A DNA stretch of 64,000 nucleotides from UBA3839 sp902776985 (GTDB taxonomy: Bacteria; Bacteroidota; Bacteroidia; Bacteroidales; Bacteroidaceae): assembly GCA_902776985.1 (NCBI GenBank), contig CACYSD010000009.1, positions 10,623 through 74,622 on the forward strand, given 5' to 3'. The position numbers and the translations under genes were made by a program. Below, in pieces: positions 32,311 to 41,190 of the stretch (position 1 is the stretch's first letter; each line of letters begins with the position of its first letter). The notes below the pieces were generated by a model that worked only from the letters and a program-made list of their open reading frames with translations, had not been told where the DNA came from and ran no database searches.

Positions 32311-34098
32311 TCAGTCTCCATCAAGTTTAAGAACGGCAAGGAAGGCCTTTTGAGGCACCTGAACATTTCCAATCTGCTTCATGCGTTTCTTTCCTCGCTT
32401 CTGCTTCTCAAGCAATTTACGCTTACGACTCACGTCACCACCATAGCATTTCGCAGTTACATCCTTACGCACCTGCTTAACTGTCTCACGGGCAATAATC
32501 TTTCCTCCTATCGCAGCCTGTATGGCAATGTCGAACTGCTGGCGGGGAAGAAGTTCCTTAAGGCGCTCACACATCCTGCGTCCCAAAGTCACGGCATTAT
32601 CCACATGAGTTAAAGTGGACAAAGCATCCACGCTTTCACCGTTAAGCAGAATATCGAGTTTTACGAGCTTTGAGGGACGGAATCCCGCAGGGTGATAATC
32701 AAAAGAAGCATAGCCACGGCTTATACTCTTAAGTTTATCGTAGAAATCAATGACAATCTCACCAAGTGGCATAAGGAACTGGATTTCAACTCTGTTTCCC
32801 GCAATAAACTCTTGTTTAACCAACTCACCACGCTTACTCAGGCACAAGGTCATAATCGGACCTATATAACTGGATGTGGTTATGATTGTTGCGCGTATAT
32901 ATGGTTCCTCCACATGTTCTATCAATGTAGGATCTGGCATGCCACTGGGATTATGCACCTCCTGAGCCTCACCATGTTTATCATATACCATATATGAAAC
33001 ATTGGGCACAGTGGTTATCACATCCATATCGAATTCGCGGTCAAGACGTTCCTGAACAATCTCCATGTGGAGGAGTCCCAAGAAACCACAACGGAATCCA
33101 AATCCAAGAGCAGCAGATGATTCATGCTGGAACGACAAAGACGCATCATTAAGACGGAGTTTCTCAAGCGATGCACGAAGGTTTTCATAGTCCTCTGTCT
33201 CAATGGGATACACACCAGCGAACACCATTGGCTTCACTTCCTGAAAACCCTCAATGGCCTTGTCTGCAGGATTGGCAACAGTGGTGATGGTATCGCCCAC
33301 CTTTACTTCCACCGCATTCTTGATACCCGTGATAATATAGCCAACATCTCCGGTACCCAACATATTACGTGGATGCATATCCATTTTCAAGACACCAATC
33401 TCTTCTGCCTGATATTCTTTCTTGGTATTGATGAATCGTACCTTCTGACCTGGACGCATCTCACCGTTCACAATCTTGAAATAGGCGATTATTCCGCGGA
33501 AGCTATTGAACACAGAATCAAAAATAAGTGCCTGCAAAGGAGCATCCGGATCACCCTTAGGTGCGGGAATTCTTTCTACCACAGCACTGAGGATGTCATC
33601 AACTCCCTGCCCTGTCTTACCTGAAGCCAGAATAATATCGTTGACATCACAACCTATGAGATCAACAATTTCATCTGCCACTTCCTCTGGCATAGCATTA
33701 GGCATATCACACTTATTGATAACAGGGATTATCTCAAGATCATGATCAATTGCCATGTACAAGTTACTGATTGTCTGGGCTTGTACGCCCTGTGTAGCAT
33801 CAACCACAAGAAGAGCACCTTCACATGCAGCAATAGAACGCGAAACCTCATACGAGAAGTCTACGTGTCCCGGAGTATCTATAAGATTCAGAATATAAGT
33901 TTCTCCCTTATATTCATATTCCATCTGAATAGCATGACTCTTAATGGTAATACCACGTTCTTTCTCCAGATCCATATCATCCAGCATCTGCCCCTCTGTC
34001 ACCTTGATTGTATTGGTGCGCTCAAGCAAACGGTCTGCAAGAGTTGATTTACCATGGTCTATATGTGCTATTATGCAAAAATTGCGTATATTGTTCAT
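32311..34098 (-). CDS. lepA: Elongation factor 4 (LepA)
   Basis: The start is the ATG at 34098 (MNNIRNFCIIAHIDHGKSTL), giving 595 residues; a GTG nine bases upstream is less likely. G1 is AHIDHGKST, G3 is DTPGHVDFSYE and G4 is NKCDMP. The C-terminal LepA-specific domain (about 485-595) includes GRRMCERLKELLPRQ and KRGKKRMKQIGNVQVPQKAF. It is a ribosomal GTPase that back-translocates stalled ribosomes. A consensus promoter sits at 34118-34149. Confidence 0.98.
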   Translation of the reverse strand: MNNIRNFCIIAHIDHGKSTLADRLLERTNTIKVTEGQMLDDMDLEKERGITIKSHAIQMEYEYKGETYILNLIDTPGHVDFSYEVSRSIAACEGALLVVDATQGVQAQTISNLYMAIDHDLEIIPVINKCDMPNAMPEEVADEIVDLIGCDVNDIILASGKTGQGVDDILSAVVERIPAPKGDPDAPLQALIFDSVFNSFRGIIAYFKIVNGEMRPGQKVRFINTKKEYQAEEIGVLKMDMHPRNMLGTGDVGYIITGIKNAVEVKVGDTITTVANPADKAIEGFQEVKPMVFAGVYPIETEDYENLRASLEKLRLNDASLSFQHESSAALGFGFRCGFLGLLHMEIVQERLDREFDMDVITTVPNVSYMVYDKHGEAQEVHNPSGMPDPTLIEHVEEPYIRATIITTSSYIGPIMTLCLSKRGELVKQEFIAGNRVEIQFLMPLGEIVIDFYDKLKSISRGYASFDYHPAGFRPSKLVKLDILLNGESVDALSTLTHVDNAVTLGRRMCERLKELLPRQQFDIAIQAAIGGKIIARETVKQVRKDVTAKCYGGDVSRKRKLLEKQKRGKKRMKQIGNVQVPQKAFLAVLKLDGD

Positions 34099-34117
34099 TA
34101 TTTTCACTTTTTCGGGT

Positions 34118-34149
34118 CAAAGTTACGTATTTTATTTCATATTCTCAAA
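34118..34149 (-). promoter_or_regulatory. Promoter of lepA
   Basis: On the minus strand TTTG (34146-34149), 20 bases, then TAACTTTG (34118-34125), 19 bases before the start codon. It interleaves with the divergent promoter at 34135-34166. Confidence 0.65.
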
Positions 34150-34166
34150 AAAACTCTTTACCTTTG
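34135..34166 (+). promoter_or_regulatory. Promoter of the ThiE/TenI-like gene
   Basis: TTTC (34135-34138), 20 bases, then TACCTTTG (34159-34166), 16 bases before the ATG. It overlaps the lepA promoter on the other strand. Confidence 0.5.
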
Positions 34167-34182
34167 CGAAAATTCAATAGAA

Positions 34183-34791
34183 ATGAAATTGATTTTGCTA
34201 ACACCTCCTACTTTCTTCGTGGAGGAACATATTATTGTTAACACACTGTTTGAGGAAGGCTTGGACATCTTACATATTCGCAAGCCCAACAGTGAACCTA
34301 TATTCTGCGAGCGCCTGCTAAAGCTTATTGACAAGAAGTGGCACAAACGTATCGTAACACATGACCATTTCTATCTCAAGCAGGAATTTGGTCTGATGGG
34401 AATTCACCTCAATCAGCGTAATCCTGTTGCGCCTAAGAACTACAAAGGACATTTGTCACGCACTTGCCATAGCCTTGAAGAAGTCGCCGAATCGAAAAAG
34501 AAATACAACTACTTGTTTCTCAGCCCTGTCTTTGACAGCATATCAAAGGAAAGTCACCAGTCTCCTTTTACCCCCACAGAACTGGAAGAAGCAAACGCCA
34601 AGGGCGTGATTGACAAAAAAGTCATTGCTGTTGGAGGTATAACAGCCAACAATATAGGTTTAGCACAAAAATTAGGATTTGGAGGAGCTGCAGTACTTGG
34701 TGACATTTGGACAAGATTCAACTACCACAGTTCTTCATCTTTTGATGAACTCATATCACATTTCCGCATTTTACGTTCATTAAGTGAATGA
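34183..34791 (+). CDS. ThiE/TenI-family thiamine phosphate synthase-like protein
   Basis: The ATG at 34183 (MKLILLTPPTFF) gives 202 residues and a TIM-barrel of the ThiE/TenI group. Matching motifs are LDILHIRKP (phosphate/pyrimidine side), MGIHLNQRN, LSPVFDSISKESH, and KKVIAVGGITANNIGLAQKLGFGGAAVLG. The Gln-Arg-K of true ThiE (vQlR.K) reads HIRKP, and several pyrophosphate-binding residues are changed. It may therefore be a TenI-like protein rather than a working ThiE. No other thiamine gene is near and no TPP riboswitch was seen. Its stop overlaps the start of the C10 protease gene (ATGA). Confidence 0.8.
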   Translation: MKLILLTPPTFFVEEHIIVNTLFEEGLDILHIRKPNSEPIFCERLLKLIDKKWHKRIVTHDHFYLKQEFGLMGIHLNQRNPVAPKNYKGHLSRTCHSLEEVAESKKKYNYLFLSPVFDSISKESHQSPFTPTELEEANAKGVIDKKVIAVGGITANNIGLAQKLGFGGAAVLGDIWTRFNYHSSSSFDELISHFRILRSLSE

Positions 34792-36830
34792 AGACACACC
34801 CCCGCTTAATTCTCACACTACTATTTATGCTTTCATATTATACTATGCAAGCACAACGCCTAAGTGTGCGTGAAGCGAGGCAGCGTTTACACATAACCAA
34901 ACTCAATCTGGCATACGAATCGAACAATCTTTACGCTTTCGATTCGCCTGCTGGCTTTATCCTTACGCCAGCCAACGCCAGCCAACCTGCATTGTTAGGA
35001 TACAGCAATGGCGGTTCATTTGCCGAAGCTCAAAAATTACCGGTATTTTGTGCTCTCCTGGAAATAATGGACAGGAATCTTCAAAAACAAGTAAACAGCC
35101 ATAGTAGTTTTCAATCCGTACGACCAGCTGGAGTTAAAGAAGCTGTTGAACCGCTGCTGGGCACTTTATACCATCAAGAAGAGCCATTCAACAATCAATG
35201 TCCATTATTGAATGGGAAACACTGCGTTTCAGGCTGTGTGGCTAACGCTATGGCGGAAGTCATGAACTATTGGAATTGGCCAGTAAAAGGCTACGGAACA
35301 AACACTTACACAGACTCCCTAGGTTGCAGACAAACCTTAACCGCCAATTTCTCTGACCATACATACGACTGGGACAACATTCTCAATAATTACGACGGAG
35401 AATATACCAAAAAACAAGCAGATGCAGTAGCGTTGTTACTCTCTGATTGCGGAATCGCAGTAAACACCCGCTACGGAATATCTTCCAGCGCATCAAGTAT
35501 CGTGCGCCAACCCATTGCTTTAACTAAATATTTTGACTACGACCCTAGTGTTCAGATGGTATTCCGCAACTTTTACCGCACAGCTGAATGGGATTCCATC
35601 ATGTACACCGAGCTTAGCGACGGACGTCCTATGATTGTTGGTGGCTGGTCTGCTACTCTGGCACATACATTCACTTGTGACGGCTATGATTCACAAGGAC
35701 TTTTCCACGTGAACCTCGGCAACAGATACGGTGAAGGGGACTGCTACCTGAACTTTGACTATCTCTCCCCTGATATGCCAGAATGGTTTGACAAAAACAA
35801 TCCAGAACGTGGAATGAACGTACTACAAGCTCTTCATATCGGAATAAGACCTTCCTATCTTGCAGAATCTTCAGATATAGATATAAGCGACAAAGCATTC
35901 TATGGCTTTTCGCACATCGGATTTATAGATGGCAATCAAAAACAATCTTCTGGTCAACGCAATGCCACATACGACATTGTAGTTCACAACCTCGCCAATC
36001 TGGACTGGAAAGAACACAATGGCAAAGTCGCCATTGCTTTAATGCCATACAACTCTAATTCTCCAACGGCATTACTTTATACATATAATCGTCATTTTGA
36101 AATCGAAGAACTAACAGATACATCATACACAGACACATTATCCATTAGTATCCCAAAATCAATTACAGAAGGGAAATACCGTATCATTCCTGTATTTGAC
36201 AGCGAGAGCAAATGGGTTGAAGCACGTACAATGGTTGGGACGCCCAATTATTTGGATTGTAATATAACCCAAGAAAACGTATTTTTGTCCATACCTGGAA
36301 GCGCACAAGCCAACCTCAACGTTAGCAATGTTAGCTTTCCTGACAGTATTGTCCTGTACCAACCTGTTGAATACAGTTTTGACATTTCTAATACAGGAGA
36401 CGAATACAGCGGACGTTTCTACGTTTGTCTGGTACCACATCCAAACGATATCGATATCACATCAGATGAATCGCAACAGGCAATAATAATCAATCAGCAA
36501 GGTCTGTTTATTGAATCAAGAATGACTGTTAACCGTTCTTTTAGCCGCACACCTTTAAAAGGTGTAAAAGCGGGGAAATACCATCTGCGAATAATCAATG
36601 ATATTGACCTGTTTACGGATTCTACAGTGGTAATATATGAAGACAAAGATCATATAATAACAGTTTTGCCAAAAGATTACTATACAGGAATTGAAAGTAT
36701 TAACAACCATAACAATAAGATGGATATTTTTTACGACCTAAGCGGACGTATGGTATCACAGGAATCAGGAAACAACCATCGTATTATCATCGAAAGAAAG
36801 AAAGGCAAACGCTATATCGTTAGTAAATAA
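34788..36830 (+). CDS. Secreted C10 family cysteine protease (streptopain-like)
   Basis: The 680-residue product has a signal peptide (about 1-22) and a Spi-type pro-region (about 23-110). The C10 peptidase domain (about 120-345) has catalytic Cys150 (HCVSGCVANAMAEVM) and His293 (LAHTFTCDGYD). The normally conserved NWGW after the HVN strand reads NLGN here, which may affect activity. Residues about 360-600 are beta-sandwich repeats. The last 40 residues (MDIFYDLSGRMVSQES...KKGKRYIVSK) resemble the type IX secretion sorting domain. It is coupled to the ThiE/TenI-like gene by a 4-base overlap. The substrate is unknown. Confidence 0.87.
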   Translation: MKTHPRLILTLLFMLSYYTMQAQRLSVREARQRLHITKLNLAYESNNLYAFDSPAGFILTPANASQPALLGYSNGGSFAEAQKLPVFCALLEIMDRNLQKQVNSHSSFQSVRPAGVKEAVEPLLGTLYHQEEPFNNQCPLLNGKHCVSGCVANAMAEVMNYWNWPVKGYGTNTYTDSLGCRQTLTANFSDHTYDWDNILNNYDGEYTKKQADAVALLLSDCGIAVNTRYGISSSASSIVRQPIALTKYFDYDPSVQMVFRNFYRTAEWDSIMYTELSDGRPMIVGGWSATLAHTFTCDGYDSQGLFHVNLGNRYGEGDCYLNFDYLSPDMPEWFDKNNPERGMNVLQALHIGIRPSYLAESSDIDISDKAFYGFSHIGFIDGNQKQSSGQRNATYDIVVHNLANLDWKEHNGKVAIALMPYNSNSPTALLYTYNRHFEIEELTDTSYTDTLSISIPKSITEGKYRIIPVFDSESKWVEARTMVGTPNYLDCNITQENVFLSIPGSAQANLNVSNVSFPDSIVLYQPVEYSFDISNTGDEYSGRFYVCLVPHPNDIDITSDESQQAIIINQQGLFIESRMTVNRSFSRTPLKGVKAGKYHLRIINDIDLFTDSTVVIYEDKDHIITVLPKDYYTGIESINNHNNKMDIFYDLSGRMVSQESGNNHRIIIERKKGKRYIVSK

Positions 36831-36919
36831 AAAGCAATATCGTTCACAAATAGAATTGAATCCTTTCACAATAATACTATATAATAACGATAATACCATA
36901 TAAAAGAGTATAAACAATA

Positions 36920-36963
36920 AAAGCAAAGAGGAATAGAAAATGATTTCTATTCCTCTTTGCTTT
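36920..36963. terminator. Perfect 20-bp bidirectional terminator
   Basis: A 20-bp stem (arm starting aaagcaaagaggaatag) with a 4-base loop atga lies between the convergent C10 protease gene and tRNA-Val. Confidence 0.85.
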
Positions 36964-36964
36964 G

Positions 36965-37039
36965 TGGGCGTTGACGGATTCGAACCGCCGACCCTCTGCT
37001 TGTAAGGCAGATGCTCTGAACCAGCTGAGCTAAACGCCC
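36965..37039 (-). tRNA. tRNA-Val (anticodon TAC)
   Basis: Acceptor GGGCGTT/AACGCCC, anticodon loop CTTACAA within CTGC/GCAG, T-arm GGTTCGAATCC. CCA is not encoded. It is the second gene of a two-tRNA unit. Confidence 0.95.
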
Positions 37040-37048
37040 TAAAAAAAG

Positions 37049-37121
37049 TCGGGGCAGCGTGACTCGAACACGCGACCGCCTGGTCCCAAACCAGGAACGC
37101 TACCAACTGCGCTATACCCCG
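37049..37121 (-). tRNA. tRNA-Pro (anticodon TGG)
   Basis: Acceptor CGGGGTA/TGCCCCG (one G-U pair), anticodon loop TTTGGGA within CCTGG/CCAGG, T-arm TGTTCGAGTCA. CCA is not encoded. Nine bases separate it from tRNA-Val. Confidence 0.95.
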
Positions 37122-37149
37122 AATGGTGCTCTGTTTCTCAAAAGCGATG

Positions 37150-37180
37150 CAAAGTTACAACTTTTTTTCCATATGGCAAA
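37150..37180 (-). promoter_or_regulatory. Promoter of the tRNA-Pro/tRNA-Val unit
   Basis: On the minus strand TTTG (37177-37180), 19 bases, then TAACTTTG (37150-37157), 29 bases before the tRNA. Confidence 0.65.
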
Positions 37181-37322
37181 TTATAAAGACTATTTTTTAC
37201 ACCTATTTTACAAAAAAACGAGATAAAATACTGTATTTATCATAGTCAGGCATGGAACACACTACCCTAAGAACAAATGCTTACAAAGAAACAACTCGAA
37301 GAACAAATGGGCATAAAAAAAT

Positions 37323-37348
37323 AAGGTGCCACCAAACGGTAGCACCTT
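37323..37348 (-). terminator. Terminator of the OmpA-family porin gene
   Basis: An 11-bp stem with one mismatch (aaggtgccacc/ggtagcacctt) and loop aaac is followed on the minus strand by ATTTTTTTA. Confidence 0.8.
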
Positions 37349-37383
37349 GTATTAATTATTTGTGATATTGTCTGATCTCAAAA

Positions 37384-38556
37384 TTACTTGAGTTCAACAA
37401 CTGCACGACGGTTGAGGTTGTATGGCTCAACGTCAGCTACACCACCCTTACCAACAACTTCGATGTTGTCACGGTTTACACCGAGTTCAACGAGTTCGTC
37501 AGCAACAGCCTGTGCACGAGCTTCAGAGAGCTGCTGGTTGTAAGCGTCAGAACCAGTCTTGCTATCTGCATAACCAGTTACGACAACCTTAGCACCAGAA
37601 GCCTTAGCTGTAGCAGCGATTGCTTCGAGGTTGATGATGTCCTTCTTAGAATTCAGCTTAGAAGAGTTGATATCGAAGAATACAGAAGTTGCTGCGCTTG
37701 CTACATAGCCACCGTCGATGTTACGGCCTTCGCACTTGTGGTTAGCCCACTTAGCGAGCTGTGCACGGAGGTCAGCATTGATAGCCTTTTCGCGGTCGAG
37801 GTCAGCGCGGAGACGTGCAAGAGCTGCGTCGCTAGCTGCTGCGAGAGCGTTGTACTGGTCGAGAGTAACAGCCTTGTCGAAGTTAGCCTTGCCAAGGTTG
37901 AACTGAACACCGAAGTCAACTGCTACGTAACCGTCAGTGCTAAGAGCGCTTCCACCACTACCGTTAGCTAAGAAGTTGTAAGCAACGTCCAAGTAGAGAC
38001 CTACACGCTTGCCAAGACGCCAAGTATTTTCAACACCTACACCAAGAACTGGTGAGAATGTTTCACTTGCAGGAACAGAGAAGTCGCGTACAAGTCCAGC
38101 ACGTGGATAAGCGATGAGGTTCCATACACGGCTTTCGTTGTAACCACAGAAGAGGTTGCTGAGGTTGAACTGAACATCACCGTAGATAGCTGCATAACCA
38201 CCCTTTGCTCCATCAGGAGTAAGTGTTACGTGATCATAGTTGCGGAATGCACGATAGAATGCACCATTTTCCCAGTTGCCCTTCAAACGAAGTCCGAGAC
38301 CAGGAGTGAACCACTTACCGATAGCAAGGTCAACACCATAAGTACGACCAGCGTGGAAATCGTTTTCACCGTCACCGAAGAAACGTGAACCGTAAGGGTT
38401 CTGAACAGTCATGTCAACACCAAGCTGAATATACCAGTTGCTCCAGAAAGAGTTTGTTGCAACAGTGTACTTAGAAGGTGCTTCGATTGAAACTTGAGCA
38501 TTAGATGCTACTGTTCCAAAGCCAGCGAATGCCAGCGCAATCATTAACTTTTTCAT
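37384..38556 (-). CDS. OmpA-family outer-membrane porin
   Basis: The 390-residue product has a signal peptide (1-20) and an N-terminal eight-strand-type barrel (about 25-215, rich in alternating aromatic strands). A short coiled linker (about 225-265, ALARLRADLDREKAINADLRAQL) leads to a C-terminal OmpA peptidoglycan-binding domain (about 285-390: FFDINSSKLN, VTGYADSKTGSDAYNQQLSEARAQ, NRRAVVEL). It links outer membrane and peptidoglycan and resembles the major outer-membrane proteins of Prevotella/Porphyromonas. The codon use looks biased toward highly expressed genes (GCT/GTA/CGT), and the leader is about 130 bases with its own promoter, fitting strong expression. Confidence 0.93.
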   Translation of the reverse strand: MKKLMIALAFAGFGTVASNAQVSIEAPSKYTVATNSFWSNWYIQLGVDMTVQNPYGSRFFGDGENDFHAGRTYGVDLAIGKWFTPGLGLRLKGNWENGAFYRAFRNYDHVTLTPDGAKGGYAAIYGDVQFNLSNLFCGYNESRVWNLIAYPRAGLVRDFSVPASETFSPVLGVGVENTWRLGKRVGLYLDVAYNFLANGSGGSALSTDGYVAVDFGVQFNLGKANFDKAVTLDQYNALAAASDAALARLRADLDREKAINADLRAQLAKWANHKCEGRNIDGGYVASAATSVFFDINSSKLNSKKDIINLEAIAATAKASGAKVVVTGYADSKTGSDAYNQQLSEARAQAVADELVELGVNRDNIEVVGKGGVADVEPYNLNRRAVVELK

Positions 38557-38692
38557 AAATACTTTTTTTTAATAAAACAATAAAATTATTCTTAATCTAT
38601 TTCTATTATTAATATTGTATAGGGGGAATTGATGACATCTATTATTTGCTCAAATCTGCATAAATAGGGACACAATCCGCCTATTTCCGCTG
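38557..38692 (-). other. Long leader of the porin gene
   Basis: About 135 AT-rich bases lie between the -7 box and the porin ATG. No ORF or defined riboswitch was recognised. The remaining stretch 38726-38856 holds only AT-rich sequence after mutL. Confidence 0.4.
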
Positions 38693-38725
38693 CAAAATTA
38701 GTGTTTTCTTAGAATATAGTGCAAG
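38693..38725 (-). promoter_or_regulatory. Promoter of the porin gene
   Basis: On the minus strand CTTG (38722-38725, core TTG), 21 bases, then TAATTTTG (38693-38700). Confidence 0.5.
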
Positions 38726-38856
38726 GTTTTTTGAAAAATTATTACATTTTTAACATTTTCAAGGCATTTTTTTGTGTTATTTACGCTTTTCTGCCATAAA
38801 AAAAGCCAATAATTATGATTTTTATTGCATTTTTAAGAATTATTTACTAAAGTTTG

Positions 38857-40764
38857 TCAATTGAACATCTTCTCTATGTTCCTATGTTCTATCACTGTGA
38901 AGACTATTTTCCCGTCTGGAGTCCTTAAAGGAGTAGACAATTGGAATAATTGTTCTAATAATTTAACAATTTCTTCATCTGTTAAGACTTGTCCATAGAC
39001 AATCGCAGCAGATTGTGCCATTGCAAGAGCAACGGCCTGATTAACCTCATCGCTGATGACTTCGCCATGTTCAAGAGCAGCATAGACAAGATCATGTAAC
39101 AATGTAGTGGGATTAAGTCCTTCTATATCATTTGGTACTCCATTTATGCTATAAGAGCCTCCTCCCAGATTTGAGATATCGAAACCTAGACTTTCGAGTA
39201 TTGAGAAGATATTGTCAACACATAGAGCCTCCTTGGTAGTAAACTGGACTATTTCCGGGAAGAGTAATCCCTGCGTCACATGGCTATGATTAGCTATCTT
39301 ATTTAAATATGTATCGTATAGCACGCGCACGTGCGCACGATGCTGGTCAACCACAAGGACACCATGTATGGAAGGAGTGATAATATATTTGCCTTTATAT
39401 TGGAAATGCGGACATTGCGCCACATCTGCAAACTCACTCTTAAAATCTTCCTGTTTGTCTGTTTCAGTATTCCAGATAGAGGATTGTTGCGATTCCTGCG
39501 AGCGGTTCAGCAAACTATCGAGAACATATTCCTCTTCCGGTCTGACAAGGCTATCAATTTTTGGTTTGCTTTCGTTCTTATCACGTTCAAACGTCTCTAA
39601 TCCCTTATACAGTTTTTCCCATTCGGTAGATTGGGGTTTATAAGAAGGACGCTGAGAATGGAATGGATTGTATGCAGATGCATTGCTTTCAGGCAACTTT
39701 ACCACAGTATTCCCCACTCCCGCAACTGGAATATCAGGGCGATCCACAGTATCAAAATCTATCGTTGGCACGCTGCTGTATTTTCCCAAAGCCTCTTTCA
39801 CTGCAGCAGCAATCACCTGCCATATAGGCTGTTCATTATCGAACTTTATCTCAGTCTTTGTTGGATGGACATTAACATCAATCGTATCTGTGGGGACAGA
39901 GATATAGAGGAAATATGAAACTTGCTCTCCTGCAGGGATCAGGTTTTCATAGGCATGCATCACAGCACTATGAAAGTACGGATGACGCATATAGCGTCCG
40001 TTTACAAAGAAGAACTGATTTGATCCTTTCTTTCGTGAAGTTTCAGGTGTAGCAACATAACCAGAGATTCTTACTAAAGACGTATCAACTTCAACTGGAA
40101 GCAGCGATTCGTTGATTTTCTTTCCAAAAACATCTACAATCCTCTGTCTTAGAGTTGTACTCCTCAACTTAAACACCTCTGTTCCATTATGAACAAGAGT
40201 GAAAGATATTGACGGATAGACAAGTGCTATACGCTGAAAATCAGAAACTATATTGTTAAGTTCCGTTTGATTAGTCTTGAGGAACTTTCGACGTGCTGGT
40301 ATATTGTAGAAAAGGTTTCTGACAGAGAAGTTACTACCTACAGCGCACGCCACAGGCTCCTGACGTTCAACACGCGACCCTGCTATTTCTATATGTGTTC
40401 CCAGTTCGTCTTCAGCCCTTCGTGTTTTCAAGTCAATTTGTGCGACAGCAGCAATTGAAGCGAGTGCTTCTCCGCGGAATCCCATCGTGTGGAGATCATA
40501 CAAATCAGTTGCCTTATTAATTTTACTGGTCGCATGACGTTCGAAAGACATTCTTGCATCAGTTTCAGACATACCCTTACCATTGTCAATAATCTGCACA
40601 CAGGTCTTTCCCCCATCGGTTATCAGCACCTGTACCTCTGTCGCATCGGCATCAATGGAATTCTCCATCATTTCCTTGACAATAGAAGCTGGACGCTGAA
40701 CCACCTCACCTGCTGCAATTTGATTGGCAACCGAATCTGGTAGAAGATGAATAATGTCTTCCAT
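38857..40764 (-). CDS. mutL: DNA mismatch repair protein MutL
   Basis: The 635-residue product has an N-terminal GHKL ATPase (about 1-335): IAAGEVVQRPASIVKEMMEN, DNGKGM and GFRGEALASI. After a variable linker (about 345-430) comes the C-terminal dimerisation domain (about 440-635). The usual endonuclease motif DQHA(x)2E(x)4E appears as VVDQHRAHVRVLYD, so the catalytic Glu are absent. It is the last gene of the envelope operon that starts at 45699. Confidence 0.96.
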   Translation of the reverse strand: MEDIIHLLPDSVANQIAAGEVVQRPASIVKEMMENSIDADATEVQVLITDGGKTCVQIIDNGKGMSETDARMSFERHATSKINKATDLYDLHTMGFRGEALASIAAVAQIDLKTRRAEDELGTHIEIAGSRVERQEPVACAVGSNFSVRNLFYNIPARRKFLKTNQTELNNIVSDFQRIALVYPSISFTLVHNGTEVFKLRSTTLRQRIVDVFGKKINESLLPVEVDTSLVRISGYVATPETSRKKGSNQFFFVNGRYMRHPYFHSAVMHAYENLIPAGEQVSYFLYISVPTDTIDVNVHPTKTEIKFDNEQPIWQVIAAAVKEALGKYSSVPTIDFDTVDRPDIPVAGVGNTVVKLPESNASAYNPFHSQRPSYKPQSTEWEKLYKGLETFERDKNESKPKIDSLVRPEEEYVLDSLLNRSQESQQSSIWNTETDKQEDFKSEFADVAQCPHFQYKGKYIITPSIHGVLVVDQHRAHVRVLYDTYLNKIANHSHVTQGLLFPEIVQFTTKEALCVDNIFSILESLGFDISNLGGGSYSINGVPNDIEGLNPTTLLHDLVYAALEHGEVISDEVNQAVALAMAQSAAIVYGQVLTDEEIVKLLEQLFQLSTPLRTPDGKIVFTVIEHRNIEKMFN

Positions 40765-40827
40765 ATATAATTAATGTACGAATGAACTAACTTAATACTA
40801 TTAAAACGACACTTATTACGAAAAAAA

Positions 40828-41121
40828 TCAGAAAACCTTGCCTGTATAGAGATACTTTGCCAATAAGAGCAAAGCAATGATTATCATCACCAGAATTCCG
40901 TTTGCCAGTGGTTTACGCTTGCTTTCTTTGCGTTTTCGCAGATGTTTGGTTGCACCTACGAACTTTCCACGGATATCTTCAGGTGAAAATTCCTTAGGAG
41001 GTAGCAATCCCAACTCTCGTTTGGCGTTTTCCTCAATTTTTGCAAGTTTTTCCTTGCGAGGGTCGTAATATATGTAATTGTGCTGAAAACCTCTGGGCTT
41101 TCGTACAGTAAACATTCCCAT
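40828..41121 (-). CDS. Small conserved basic membrane protein
   Basis: The 97-residue product starts MGMFTVRKPRGFQHNYIYYD and could begin two codons later at 41115. The N-terminal 70 residues are strongly basic (KHLRKRKESKRK). One C-terminal transmembrane helix (about 73-92, ANGILVMIIIALLLLAKYLY) is present. I do not recognise a named family. Its place between OstA-like and mutL genes, both in the same direction, suggests a conserved operon member with an envelope role. Confidence 0.75.
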   Translation of the reverse strand: MGMFTVRKPRGFQHNYIYYDPRKEKLAKIEENAKRELGLLPPKEFSPEDIRGKFVGATKHLRKRKESKRKPLANGILVMIIIALLLLAKYLYTGKVF

Positions 41122-41190
41122 GGTAAAAAGTGTATTTTAGAATGTATTATTAATTCTGTTTAGTATTAACTTTCGCAACTGGTGATTTCG

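Noticed and set aside
34098..34183. TPP riboswitch before the ThiE/TenI-like gene
   Set aside because: The leader is only about 10-20 bases after the -7 box and has no THI-box motifs.
36765..37106. Minus-strand frame across the two tRNA genes
   Set aside because: It runs through both tRNAs and the terminator hairpin, so it cannot be a real protein gene.
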